DNA of 8,937 bases from Paracraurococcus sp049315625 (lineage in GTDB: Bacteria; Pseudomonadota; Alphaproteobacteria; Acetobacterales; Acetobacteraceae). The stretch covers positions 1 to 8,937 of the forward strand of contig JBMOJU010000221.1 in assembly GCA_049315625.1 (NCBI GenBank), given 5' to 3'. Both the position numbers and the translations under genes were made by a program. Below the pieces are notes generated by a model. It saw only the letters and a program-made list of their open reading frames with translations. It did not search any database and was not told where the DNA came from. How positions within the stretch are numbered: the first letter of the stretch is position 1; the number at the start of each line of letters is the position of its first letter. Shown here piece by piece: positions 1 through 6,840 of this stretch.

Positions 1-130
1 CGATGGATTCGAGCGGCGGGCGGCCCGGTGCCTGGGCGGCGGCGAGGCCGGGCAGGCCGGCCAGCGCCAGCACCACCCAGGGCGCCCGTTCCCAGCCCAT
101 CCGCGCGCGCCGCGGGCCGGGGCGCGTCAT
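1..130 (-). CDS. Exported protein of unknown function, N-terminal fragment (cut by window edge)
   Basis: An ATG at 130-128 overlaps the TGA of the algF-like gene (129-127) in an ATGA arrangement, the usual sign of translational coupling. The visible 43 residues have a basic N-terminus (TRPGPRRAR), a hydrophobic core (WVVLALAGLPGLAAA) and a likely cleavage site after AAA before QAPGRPP, so this reads as a Sec signal peptide. An in-frame second ATG at 100-98 would give a shorter, more typical signal peptide (MGWERAPWVV...). Because it is the third gene of an alginate-type acetylation unit, a periplasmic or outer-membrane polysaccharide function is likely by context. Too little is visible to name a family. 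It does not look like the start of AlgI, a multi-pass membrane protein without a cleavable signal. Confidence 0.6.
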   Translation of the reverse strand, partial: MTRPGPRRARMGWERAPWVVLALAGLPGLAAAQAPGRPPLESI

Positions 131-825
131 GGCCGCCACCGTGCCGTGGTGTCGCGCAGCATGAAGGCGCTCGGCGCGGCGCCCTGCGGGCGGATCAACA
201 GGATGCTCCAGGTGCCGCCGGCTTCGAGGCCGTCCAGCGCCACCGTGGCCGCCTGCCCGTCGCATTCGGCGCGCAGCGCGGCCGAGACCGGGTTCACCGT
301 GCGGGTCCGGGCGGTGCCGGGCGCAACCTGCTCGAAGACCGCGGCACCATTCGCCTCCAGTTTCAGGGCTGCCGCCGGGCAGCCCGGTGCGGCGTTGTAG
401 AAGGCGAGCCGGGCCTTGGCCCGATCGAAATCGGCCCGGTCGACCACCGGCGTCGCGGCGATGCCGCCCGCCTCGCCGGGATGCAGCAGCAGGGTGACGT
501 AGCTGCCCGGCTCGGCCTTGAGGCTGGCGCGGCCGGTGGCGCCGCCGCCCGCCGCGTCCAACGACAGGGTGCGGCCGGCGACCCGTTCCACCACGGCATA
601 GGGCGTCACCCGCTCGGCCGGCGCGGCGCCGAGGCTCTGCGGCGGCAGGAAGTCCGGTCGCAGGGCCAGCGGACCGCCGGAGGCGTTGACGAAGCGCAGA
701 TAGGCCGAACCGGGCGGCGGCTGCGGGTCGTAGACCTGCGCCTGGGCCGCCGGGCCGGGCTGCGCCAGCGCCGCCGCCGGCAGGGCCGCAGCGAGCAGCG
801 CGAGGACCGCGGCGCGCGGCATCAT
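127..825 (-). CDS. algF: AlgF-like alginate O-acetyltransferase accessory protein
   Basis: Periplasmic protein of about 232 residues. In Pseudomonas, AlgF works with AlgI and AlgJ to place acetyl groups on mannuronate polymer during export. After a signal peptide (about residues 1-22, cleaved after ALA) comes the AlgF hallmark YDPQPPPGSAYLRFVNAS (near residues 32-50), comparable to the P. aeruginosa segment YGPTAPKGSTFVRVYNAS. The C-terminal part TRTVNPVSAALRAECDGQ (near 165-182) parallels its REINPVKVSLALYDGD segment. Both comparisons are from memory. The length is close to the usual 215 or so residues. Two cysteines (near 149 and 178) could form a disulfide. The frame opens GTG-ATG-ATG at 828-820; I chose the ATG at 825, whose A is also the last base of the upstream TGA (827-825), so translation is probably coupled to the algJ-like gene. 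The 3' end overlaps the next gene by ATGA. Confidence 0.82.
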   Translation of the reverse strand: MMPRAAVLALLAAALPAAALAQPGPAAQAQVYDPQPPPGSAYLRFVNASGGPLALRPDFLPPQSLGAAPAERVTPYAVVERVAGRTLSLDAAGGGATGRASLKAEPGSYVTLLLHPGEAGGIAATPVVDRADFDRAKARLAFYNAAPGCPAAALKLEANGAAVFEQVAPGTARTRTVNPVSAALRAECDGQAATVALDGLEAGGTWSILLIRPQGAAPSAFMLRDTTARWRP

Positions 826-1832
826 CACGCGCCGACCGCCCGCTTCACCTCGGCCAGGAAGGTCGGCGGCGGCATGGCGTTCTGCCCCCAGCTGCTGCTG
901 TTCGGCAGGTTCGGGACGTCGAATTCCAGGTGCATCCAGACCAGCGCCTTCGGCCGCCGGCGGCGGAAGGACTCGCCCTTCAGGTATTCCAGCAGGGTGA
1001 ACCAGGGGCCGTAATTGTTCGGCCGCCAGGCGAGCCCGACCGGTCGGTCGAGCTGTGCCGCGAGCAGCGGGATGAAGCCGTATTTCGGCTGCGCGAAGCT
1101 GTTGCCGACGACCACCACATCGGCGCCGTCATCGGTGTCCAGCAGGCCGCCGGCGGCCTGCGCCTCGCGGATCTGGTAGGTCTCGGCGGGGTATTTCGCG
1201 CGCATCTCGGCGGGCAGGAAGCGGACCAGGTCGCTGACCGGGTTGGTCAGCGTCGTCGGCGCGCCGAGCCTGGCCGCGGGGCGGCTGGCGGGCGGCAGGC
1301 GCAGCCCTTCCTTGATCCGCTTCGCCAGCTCCACCGCCGCGATCTCGGCACCGGACGGGGTCCAGTGGGTGTCGGTGGCGAAATAGACCGGCAGCGCGGG
1401 CTGGGCGGTCCGCACCGCGCGGAAGACGGTGTCGAGGTCGGGCACGAGGGCGGGGGACTTGCGCAGATCGGCGAGGATGGCCGGGAAGCGCTTGTCGATG
1501 TCGGGTGTCAGCTTCGTATCGTCCGGCAGGAACTGCCGGTAGAGACGCGATTTCGCCGGCAGGACCGCCTGCACCACCTCGATCCCGGCCCCCTTCAGGA
1601 CTGTCACCGTGTCGTTCATCAGCGGGGTGGCGGCGTGCAGGGCCCCGGCGTCGAAGCGCGAGGTGGCATCCCAGAGCGGAAACAGCCAGCCATCCTTGCC
1701 GATGACCACGAGGCCGGATGTCGCGGCCGCGGCGGGCCGCGCGAGCAGGCCACCAAACGCCAGGGCGCCCGCTGCGAGGCCGAACGCCTGGCGGCGCCGA
1801 ACCGGATCGAGTGGAATTTCGCGATGAAGCAT
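825..1832 (-). CDS. algJ: AlgJ/AlgX-like SGNH-fold polysaccharide O-acetyltransferase
   Basis: Predicted exported acetyltransferase of 335 residues that would transfer acetyl groups to a polysaccharide in the periplasm. The SGNH-type catalytic set is visible: D154 and H156 in FATDTHWTPSGAE, and the nucleophile S245 in VVVGNSFAQPKYG. This matches the D-x-H plus GxS arrangement of AlgJ and AlgX. GKDGWLFPLWD (46-55) is the typical N-terminal family motif. It lacks the C-terminal carbohydrate-binding domain of AlgX (about 470 residues), so it is nearer AlgJ (about 390). The frame is open to a GTG at 1913, but I prefer the ATG at 1832. That start puts a twin-arginine-like leader (RRRQAFGLAAGALAFGG, cleavage near 37) at the N-terminus, whereas the longer form buries it. 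Neither start has a clear Shine-Dalgarno. It is the first gene of its unit and is divergent from the gene at 2017. No algI is visible. Confidence 0.82.
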   Translation of the reverse strand: MLHREIPLDPVRRRQAFGLAAGALAFGGLLARPAAAATSGLVVIGKDGWLFPLWDATSRFDAGALHAATPLMNDTVTVLKGAGIEVVQAVLPAKSRLYRQFLPDDTKLTPDIDKRFPAILADLRKSPALVPDLDTVFRAVRTAQPALPVYFATDTHWTPSGAEIAAVELAKRIKEGLRLPPASRPAARLGAPTTLTNPVSDLVRFLPAEMRAKYPAETYQIREAQAAGGLLDTDDGADVVVVGNSFAQPKYGFIPLLAAQLDRPVGLAWRPNNYGPWFTLLEYLKGESFRRRRPKALVWMHLEFDVPNLPNSSSWGQNAMPPPTFLAEVKRAVGA

Positions 1833-2016
1833 GCGCGGGGGACCGATTTGAGAACGGGAATGCTTAACGCGATGATACAACTTTTCGGATCGGGTCCATA
1901 GCGCCTGCTGCACCGGTCGGCGCCCGAATTGCGACGCGGATACGGAAAAGGTACGCCGGCTGGCGCAGGGCGGCGGCGGGGGTGCCGGCCGCGGCCGGCA
2001 TGGGCTACATGGCCCG
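1833..2016. promoter_or_regulatory. Divergent intergenic region between algJ-like gene and deoxyribosyltransferase gene
   Basis: This 184-bp gap must hold promoters for both flanking genes and is visibly less GC-rich near 1855-1890. On the minus strand a TATCAT (1877-1872) could be a -10 element for the algJ-like gene, but there is no good -35 at 17 bp. On the plus strand TTGCGA (1929-1934) lies 17 bp before TACGCC (1952-1957), only a weak sigma-70 fit. The first half would be coding if the GTG at 1913 is the true algJ start. No PHO-box-like pair at 11-bp spacing was convincing here. Confidence 0.35.
1983..2000. repeat. 18-bp perfect palindrome upstream of the deoxyribosyltransferase gene
   Basis: TGCCGGCCGCGGCCGGCA is identical to its reverse complement and ends 16 bases before the ATG at 2017. 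As DNA it could be an operator for a dimeric regulator; as RNA it could fold over the ribosome entry site, where no Shine-Dalgarno is visible. In a GC-rich genome, GGCC/CCGG runs also arise by chance, so function is unproven. Confidence 0.5.
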
Positions 2017-2634
2017 ATGCGACTCTATTTGGCCGGACCCGAGGTCTTCCTCGCCGATGCGGATGCCATCGCCGAGGCCAAGCGGGCGATCTGCACCGCG
2101 CATGGGCTGACCGGCATCTTCCCGCTGGAGCCGCCGCCGGTCGTGCCCGACGCGGCGCTGCCGGAATGGCTGCGCATCTATTGGGCGAATGAGGCGCATA
2201 TCCGCGCCTGCGACGCGCTGGTCGCCAACCTGACGCCGTTCCGCGGCGTCTCGGCCGATGTCGGCACGGTGTATGAACTCGGCTTCATGCGGGCGCTCGG
2301 CCGGCCGGTCTTCGGCTACAGCAACGTGGCGCAGCGCTTCGGCGGGCGGGCGCTGGCGGCGCTGGGCGGCACCGCGCGGCGCCGGGCCGATGGTGCCTGG
2401 GAGGATGCGGAGGGCATGGCGGTCGAGGAATTCGACCGGCATGACAATTTGATGCTGGAGGGCGGCATCGAAGCCGCCGGCGGCCGCTTCGTCGCGGCGG
2501 ATGTCCCGGCCGCGCGCCGCTGGCACGACCTCGCCGCCTTCGAGTCCTGCGTCGCGGCGGCGGCGCGGTTGCTGCGCGGGGCGGGGACCGGCCCCGCCGC
2601 CACCATTCAGGTTTCCTCGACGTCCAGCGCGTAG
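2017..2634 (+). CDS. Nucleoside 2-deoxyribosyltransferase family protein
   Basis: A 205-residue cytoplasmic protein of the family that moves 2-deoxyribose between purine or pyrimidine bases, or hydrolyses the N-glycosidic bond (nucleoside salvage or clean-up). The family pattern is clear. It starts with the strand MRLYLAGPEVF (1-11). Then comes NLTPFRG (71-77), D81 and the catalytic Glu E87 in SADVGTVYELGF, and a late D-N pair in RHDNLML (D143 N144) of the kind that reaches the neighbouring subunit's active site. The length is slightly above the usual 150-190 residues, with an Ala-rich tail after about 180. The ATG at 2017 is chosen because it starts directly at the first beta strand; ATGs at 2000 and 2009 are out of frame. 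It is the only plus-strand gene, and its last 28 bases overlap the 3' end of phoB. Members with transferase, hydrolase and DNPH1-like activity cannot be separated by eye. Confidence 0.85.
   Translation: MRLYLAGPEVFLADADAIAEAKRAICTAHGLTGIFPLEPPPVVPDAALPEWLRIYWANEAHIRACDALVANLTPFRGVSADVGTVYELGFMRALGRPVFGYSNVAQRFGGRALAALGGTARRRADGAWEDAEGMAVEEFDRHDNLMLEGGIEAAGGRFVAADVPAARRWHDLAAFESCVAAAARLLRGAGTGPAATIQVSSTSSA
2580..2598 (-). terminator. Candidate hairpin terminator after phoB, inside the 3' end of the opposing gene
   Basis: A 7-bp all-GC stem (GGCGGGG / CCCCGCC) with a 5-nt loop begins 8 bases after the phoB stop codon (2609-2607). It is the only strong hairpin at the end of the pst-pho operon. 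No U-tract follows on the minus strand, so it may act as an mRNA 3'-end stabiliser or a weak terminator. On the plus strand it lies within the coding sequence of the deoxyribosyltransferase gene, 34 bases before its stop. Confidence 0.35.
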
Positions 2635-3323
2635 CCGGCGGAGCGGACGGTGCGGATCACGTCCTCCTCGCCCTCGGCGTTGATCGCCTTGCGCAGCCGG
2701 CGGATGTGCACGTCGACGGTGCGCGGCTCGACATGGATGTCGCGGCCCCAGACCGCATCCAGCAATTGCTCGCGCGAGAAGACGCGGCCGGGATGCTGCA
2801 TCAGGAACTCCAGCAGCCGGTATTCGGTCGGGCCGAGATGCAGCGCCCGGCCGTTGCGGGAGACCCGGTGCGCGTCCTGGTCCATGGTCAGGTCGCGGAA
2901 GGCCAGCGTGCCGCGCGTCGCCACGCTGCCGGAACGGCGCAGCAGGGCGCGGATGCGGGCCAGCAGCCCGTCCATGGCGAAGGGCTTGCTGATGTAGTCG
3001 TCGGCCCCGGTGTCGAGCGCGCGAACGGTGTCCTGCTGCTCGGTCCGCGCCGTGACCATGATGATCGGCAGGTCCCGGGTCGCCGGGCGGCGGCGCAGCT
3101 GGCGGCAGACCTCGAGCCCGGAGAGCGCCGGCAGCATCCAGTCCAGCAGGACCAGGTCGGGGCGGGATTCGGCGACCCGGACCAGCGCCTCCTGGCCGTC
3201 CGCCGCCTCCTCGACCCGGAAGCCCTGCTTCTCCAGGTTGTAGCGCAGCAGGGTCAGCAACGGGATTTCGTCCTCGACGACCAGGATCGTCGGGCGGGCG
3301 CCCCCTGGGACCATATCCGGCAT
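2607..3323 (-). CDS. phoB: Phosphate regulon response regulator PhoB (OmpR/PhoB family)
   Basis: A 238-residue two-component regulator that, when phosphorylated by PhoR under phosphate limitation, binds PHO boxes and activates transcription. The receiver domain (about 11-130) has the acidic pocket E17 D18, phospho-acceptor D61 in LVLLDWMLP, T91 in MVTART and K113 in ISKPF. The C-terminal winged-helix domain (about 138-235) has the recognition helix RTVDVHIRRLRKAI (201-214) and the closing IRTVRSAGYALD hairpin. The frame is open to an ATG at 3368, but I chose the ATG at 3323. A perfect GGAGG (3335-3331) sits 7 bases before it, and the longer form would overlap phoU and add residues outside the fold. 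It is the last gene of the operon, 19 bp after phoU, and its product probably acts on the tandem PHO boxes at 8025-8064. Confidence 0.95.
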   Translation of the reverse strand: MPDMVPGGARPTILVVEDEIPLLTLLRYNLEKQGFRVEEAADGQEALVRVAESRPDLVLLDWMLPALSGLEVCRQLRRRPATRDLPIIMVTARTEQQDTVRALDTGADDYISKPFAMDGLLARIRALLRRSGSVATRGTLAFRDLTMDQDAHRVSRNGRALHLGPTEYRLLEFLMQHPGRVFSREQLLDAVWGRDIHVEPRTVDVHIRRLRKAINAEGEEDVIRTVRSAGYALDVEET

Positions 3324-3329
3324 GCGGAA

Positions 3330-3336
3330 CCCTCCC
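3330..3336 (-). promoter_or_regulatory. Strong ribosome binding site of phoB
   Basis: GGGAGGG on the minus strand contains a perfect GGAGG 7 bases before the ATG at 3323. It decides that start over the upstream in-frame ATG at 3368. Confidence 0.75.
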
Positions 3337-3342
3337 TCGTGC

Positions 3343-4053
3343 TCAGGCCGGCGGCCGGACCACGGCATAGGCCGAGCTGTCGGCCTTCGGCCGCTCCTCG
3401 GACAATGCCTCGCCCTGCACCGCGTAGTGCACCGTCTCGGCGATATTGGTCGCGTGGTCGCCGATTCGCTCCAGATTCTTTGCCACGAACAGCAGATGGG
3501 TGGCCGCGGTGATGTTGCGCGGATCCTCCATCATGAAAGTCAGCATCTCGCGGAAGATGCCGTTATAGACCTCGTCGACAGGCTGGTCGGCGGCCCAGAC
3601 CTCGTCGGCGCGGGCGGCGTCCTCGTTCACCAGGGCGTCCATGGCGCCCTTCAGGTTCTCCTGCACCAGCGTGGCCATGCGCTGGAAGCCGTTCAGGCTG
3701 CCGAAGCTGGGCTGCTGGGAGAGCACGATGCTGCGCTTGGCGGCGTTGCGGGCATAGTCGCCGATCCGCTCGATCTCATGGATGATCTTCAGCGCGGCGA
3801 CGACCAGCCGGAGATCGGCGCCGACCGGTTGGCGCAGCGCCAGCAGCCGGATGCAGAAGGTCTCGATCTCCCGCTCCAGCGCGTCGATGTCGGCGTCGCG
3901 GGCCATCACCTCGGTGGCCAGGTCGGCGTCGCGGCGGACCAGCGCGCTGACCGAATCGGCCACCTGGCGCTCGGCCAGGCCGCCCATGCGGGCGACCAGC
4001 TCGCGCACGCGGCGCAGCTCCTCGGCATAGGCGCGGACGATGTGTTCCTGCAT
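3343..4053 (-). CDS. phoU: Phosphate signalling protein PhoU
   Basis: A cytoplasmic helical protein of 236 residues (239 from the alternative start) that links the Pst transporter to PhoR and keeps the Pho regulon off when phosphate is plentiful. It has the two PhoU repeats, each with a metal-binding ExxRxGD-type helix: HEIERIGDYARN (95-106 from the longer start) and KNLERIGDHATNIAE (195-209). Its length is normal. The ATG at 4062 has AAAGG directly abutting it, too close to serve as a Shine-Dalgarno. The ATG at 4053 has AAGGA (4066-4062) at an 8-base spacing and gives the usual start before the HIVRAYAEEL helix, so I chose it; the difference is three residues. The gene lies close behind pstB and 19 bp before phoB. 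Confidence 0.94.
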   Translation of the reverse strand: MQEHIVRAYAEELRRVRELVARMGGLAERQVADSVSALVRRDADLATEVMARDADIDALEREIETFCIRLLALRQPVGADLRLVVAALKIIHEIERIGDYARNAAKRSIVLSQQPSFGSLNGFQRMATLVQENLKGAMDALVNEDAARADEVWAADQPVDEVYNGIFREMLTFMMEDPRNITAATHLLFVAKNLERIGDHATNIAETVHYAVQGEALSEERPKADSSAYAVVRPPA

Positions 4054-4078
4054 CTGCTCCATCCTTTCGGTCCGCGCC

Positions 4079-4921
4079 TCAGCCGAACCGGCCGGTGATG
4101 TATTCCTGCGTGCGCTGGTGCTTCGGCGCGGTGAAGAGCTGCGCCGCCGGGGCGATCTCGACCAGCTCGCCCAGGTAGAAGAAGGCGACCTGGTCGGCGC
4201 AGCGCGCCGCCTGCTGCATGTTGTGGGTGACGATGGCGATGGTGAAGTCGCGCTTCAACTCGTCGATCAGCTCCTCGATCTTCAGGGTCGAGATCGGGTC
4301 GAGCGCCGAGGTCGGCTCGTCGAACAGGATCACCTCCGGCCGCACCGCGATGGTGCGGGCGATGCACAGGCGCTGCTGCTGGCCGCCCGAAAGGCCCATG
4401 GCGTTGGTGTTCAGCCGGTCCTTCACCTCGCCCCAGATCGCGGCGCGGCTCAGCGCCCATTCGATCCGCTCGTCCATCTGCGCCTTCGGCAGCTTCTCAT
4501 GCAGCCGGACGCCGAAGGCGATGTTCTCGTAGATGGTCATCGGGAAGGGGGTCGGCTTCTGGAAGACCATGCCGATCTTGGCGCGCAGCTCGTTGATGTC
4601 GACGTCGGCGTCGAGGATGTTCTTGCCGTCCATGACGACCTCGCCGACCGCCTTCTGGCCGGGATAGAGGCTGTACATGCGGTTCAGCACCCGCAGCAGG
4701 GTGGACTTGCCGCAGCCGGACGGGCCGATCATGCCGGTCACCTGCTTTTCCGGCAGGTTGAAGTTGATCGCCTTGAGGGCCTTGTTCGTGCCGTAGAAGA
4801 AATCGAGGTTGCGCACCGCGATGCGGGCGGTCTCGTTCAGTACGGCCGAGGAGCGCGCCTGCATGCCGCCGAAGCTGGCCTGCTGCTGGTCCTGTGCCGG
4901 GGTCTCGGTGGTGGAGCTCAT
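4079..4921 (-). CDS. pstB: Phosphate ABC transporter ATP-binding protein PstB
   Basis: The ATPase that drives high-affinity phosphate import through PstC-PstA. All ABC motifs are intact in its 280 residues: Walker A GPSGCGKST (66-74), Q-loop Q121 in MVFQKPTPFPM, signature LSGGQQQR (177-184), Walker B VILFDEP (197-203), D-loop SALD (205-208) and H-loop H233 in VTHN. The segments QKPTPFPM and the C-terminal EYITGRFG are diagnostic of PstB among ABC ATPases. It carries an extra N-terminal tail of roughly 25 residues (Gln/Ser/Thr-rich) compared with the E. coli protein of about 257. The ATG at 4921 is supported by AGGAG (4934-4930) at an 8-base spacing. It is 24 bp downstream of pstA, and phoU starts shortly after its TGA. 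Confidence 0.97.
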   Translation of the reverse strand: MSSTTETPAQDQQQASFGGMQARSSAVLNETARIAVRNLDFFYGTNKALKAINFNLPEKQVTGMIGPSGCGKSTLLRVLNRMYSLYPGQKAVGEVVMDGKNILDADVDINELRAKIGMVFQKPTPFPMTIYENIAFGVRLHEKLPKAQMDERIEWALSRAAIWGEVKDRLNTNAMGLSGGQQQRLCIARTIAVRPEVILFDEPTSALDPISTLKIEELIDELKRDFTIAIVTHNMQQAARCADQVAFFYLGELVEIAPAAQLFTAPKHQRTQEYITGRFG

Positions 4922-4945
4922 CGGTCCGTCTCCTGGCCTCTGGCC

Positions 4946-5851
4946 TTAGCTGCGGGGGCGCACGACGAAGCGCGCGATGATGTTGATGGCGAGCACGCCC
5001 ATGGTCACGATCAGGGCGCCGGCCCAGGCGATGGCGATCAGGTCGGGGAAGCCGCTGTTGGCCTGCTGGTAGATGGCGATCGGCAGGCTGGCCATGGAGC
5101 GGCCGAGATCGGTCGACATGACCGAGTTGCCAAAGCTGGTCAGCAGCAGCGGCGCCGTTTCCCCGGTGATGCGGGCAACCGCCAGCAGCACGCCGGTGAC
5201 GATGCCGGACAGCGCCGCGCGGTAGGCGACCAGGGTGATCATCTTCCACTTCGGCGCGCCCAGCCCGACCACCGCCTCACGCAGCGTGTTGGGCAGCAGC
5301 TGGAGCATGTCCTCGGTCGTCCGCACCACCACCGGGATGACGATGATGGCCAGCGCCAGAGCGCCGGCCCAGCCGGAGAAGCCGCCCGCGGGCAGCACCA
5401 CGATCTGGTAGACGAAGAGGCCGATGAGGATGGAGGGCGCCGAGAGCAGCACGTCCGAGACGAAGCGCACGGCGTTGCCGAGCGCCGAGCCGCGGGCGTA
5501 TTCGGCCAGGTAGGTGCCGACCAGCAGGCCGATCGGGGTGCCGACCACGGTGCCGATCAGGGTCTGGATGATCGAGCCGACGATGGCATGCGCCAGGCCG
5601 CCGCGCGGCGCATCCGGGTCGCCGTAGGTGGTCGGCTGGAATTCCTTGGTGAACACCGTCACGTCGATCGACGACAGGCCGCGCCAGAGCAGCGTGAAGA
5701 TGATGGAGGCCAGGAACAGCAGGCCGAGCGCGGTGGCGCCGAGGCAGAACCAGCGCAGCGCGGCGTCGGCGAATTTCCGCCGCCGGCCGAGCGCCCGGGC
5801 GGTGGCGATGTCCTTGACCGGGGCGAGGGCGGGGATGGTGGTCGCGCTCAT
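4946..5851 (-). CDS. pstA: Phosphate ABC transporter permease PstA
   Basis: Inner-membrane half of the phosphate channel, 301 residues. A cytoplasmic basic N-terminus is followed by about six hydrophobic segments, near 36-56, 87-116, 132-152, 160-177, 212-228 and 271-295. The cytoplasmic EAA loop that docks onto PstB is REAVVGLGAPKWKMITLVAY (191-210). The segment ARITGETAPLLLTSFGN (226-242), with the ITGETAPLL core, is characteristic of PstA. The ATG at 5851 has an AAGGG-like site overlapping the end of pstC, and the gap to pstC is only 6 bp, so the two permeases are probably translated in step. It ends with TAA, unlike the TGA used by its neighbours. Confidence 0.96.
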   Translation of the reverse strand: MSATTIPALAPVKDIATARALGRRRKFADAALRWFCLGATALGLLFLASIIFTLLWRGLSSIDVTVFTKEFQPTTYGDPDAPRGGLAHAIVGSIIQTLIGTVVGTPIGLLVGTYLAEYARGSALGNAVRFVSDVLLSAPSILIGLFVYQIVVLPAGGFSGWAGALALAIIVIPVVVRTTEDMLQLLPNTLREAVVGLGAPKWKMITLVAYRAALSGIVTGVLLAVARITGETAPLLLTSFGNSVMSTDLGRSMASLPIAIYQQANSGFPDLIAIAWAGALIVTMGVLAINIIARFVVRPRS

Positions 5852-5857
5852 CGCGGA

Positions 5858-6832
5858 TCAGCCCTTCATCTTGGAGCGCAGGAGGAAGCGCGAGACCGCC
5901 AGCACGATGAAGGAGATGACGAAGAGCAGGAAGCCGAGCGCCAGCAGCGAGGACTGCTTCAGGCTGCCCATCAGGCTCTCCGGGAACTCCATGGCGACGA
6001 TCGAGGCGATGGTGGTGGAGGGGTCGAAGATCGAGGTCGGCAGCCGATTGGCGTTGCCGATGACGAAGGTGACCGCCATGGTCTCCCCAAGGGCGCGGCC
6101 GAGGCCGAGCATGATGCCGCCGACCACCGAGATCCGGGTGTAGGGCAGCACCACGCCGCGCATCACCTCCCACCGGGTGCAGCCGAGCCCGTAGGCGCTT
6201 TCCTTGTAGACCGCCGGGACCTGGTCGAAGACGTCGCGCATGGTGGCGGCGATGAACGGCAGGATCATGATCGCCAGCACGAGGGCGGCGGTGAAGATCG
6301 AGGTGCCGGCAAAGCTGTTGCTGGCGAGCAGGAAGCCGATCAGCGGGATGGCACCCAGCGTCTCCCCCAGCGTGATCTGGATGTACTGCTGGACGATCGG
6401 CACCAGGATGAAGAGGCCCCACATGCCGTAGATGATCGACGGGATGGCGGCCAGCAGCTCGATCGCGGTGCCGACCGGGCGCTTCATCCAGGGCGGCGCG
6501 AGCTCGGTCAGGAAGAAGGCGATGCCGAAGGCGACCGGCACGGCGAAGGCGATGGCGAGCACGGCCGAGACGATGGTGCCGAGCATCGGCACGAAGGCGC
6601 CGTAATTCTCGCGGCCCTCGACCGGGTTCCAGGCGGTGCTGGTCAGGAAGCCGAAGCCGAACTCACGGAAGGCCGGCAGGCCGCCGATGAACAGCGTGAG
6701 GATGATGGCGCCGAGGAGAAGGAGCACGAGGATGCCGGCGCCACGGCAGAGCCATTCGAAGATCAGGTCGCCGCTGCTGCCGATCTTGCGGCGCACGGCG
6801 GCGGGGGCATGCAGGGCTGCGGCTTGCGACAA
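5858..6832 (-). CDS. pstC: Phosphate ABC transporter permease PstC
   Basis: The second inner-membrane subunit of the phosphate importer, 324 residues and of normal length. Hydrophobic segments lie near 31-51, 83-108, 121-147, 157-170, 178-196, 233-258 and 296-317. Its EAA loop is ESAYGLGCTRWEVMRGVVLP (211-230), followed by the PstC-typical GLGRALGETMAVTFVIGN (243-260). The start is a TTG at 6832-6830. GGAG (6844-6841) in a G-rich run lies exactly 8 bases upstream, and there is no upstream in-frame ATG before the pstS stop. A shorter GTG start at residue 13 would lose the basic N-terminus and has no comparable support. It follows pstS after 63 bp that contain a hairpin, which suggests less PstC than PstS is made. 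Confidence 0.95.
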   Translation of the reverse strand: MSQAAALHAPAAVRRKIGSSGDLIFEWLCRGAGILVLLLLGAIILTLFIGGLPAFREFGFGFLTSTAWNPVEGRENYGAFVPMLGTIVSAVLAIAFAVPVAFGIAFFLTELAPPWMKRPVGTAIELLAAIPSIIYGMWGLFILVPIVQQYIQITLGETLGAIPLIGFLLASNSFAGTSIFTAALVLAIMILPFIAATMRDVFDQVPAVYKESAYGLGCTRWEVMRGVVLPYTRISVVGGIMLGLGRALGETMAVTFVIGNANRLPTSIFDPSTTIASIVAMEFPESLMGSLKQSSLLALGFLLFVISFIVLAVSRFLLRSKMKG

Positions 6833-6840
6833 GGCGGTCT

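Noticed and set aside
28..1014. Plus-strand open frame opposite the algF- and algJ-like genes
   Set aside because: Arg/Gly/Ala-rich translation without motifs; the minus-strand frames here have signal peptides and family motifs.
1862..1885. Possible PHO box before the algJ-like gene (GTATCAT on the minus strand)
   Set aside because: Only one half-site resembles the consensus; the 7-mer 11 bp away does not match.
930..1901. Plus-strand open frame opposite the algJ-like gene
   Set aside because: Complementary-frame shadow of a gene with clear SGNH motifs; no domain and no ribosome binding site seen.
1833..1913. N-terminal extension of the AlgJ-like protein from the GTG at 1913
   Set aside because: It would place 27 polar residues ahead of an otherwise normal signal peptide. 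It remains possible because neither start has a good Shine-Dalgarno.
3324..3368. N-terminal extension of PhoB from the ATG at 3368
   Set aside because: It would overlap phoU and add residues before the receiver fold, while the ATG at 3323 has a perfect GGAGG at 7 bases.
4054..4062. phoU start at the ATG at 4062
   Set aside because: AAAGG directly abuts this ATG, whereas the ATG at 4053 has AAGGA at an 8-base spacing. The difference is only three residues.
3322..4098. Plus-strand open frame opposite phoU
   Set aside because: Shadow of phoU; composition typical of antisense frames in GC-rich DNA.
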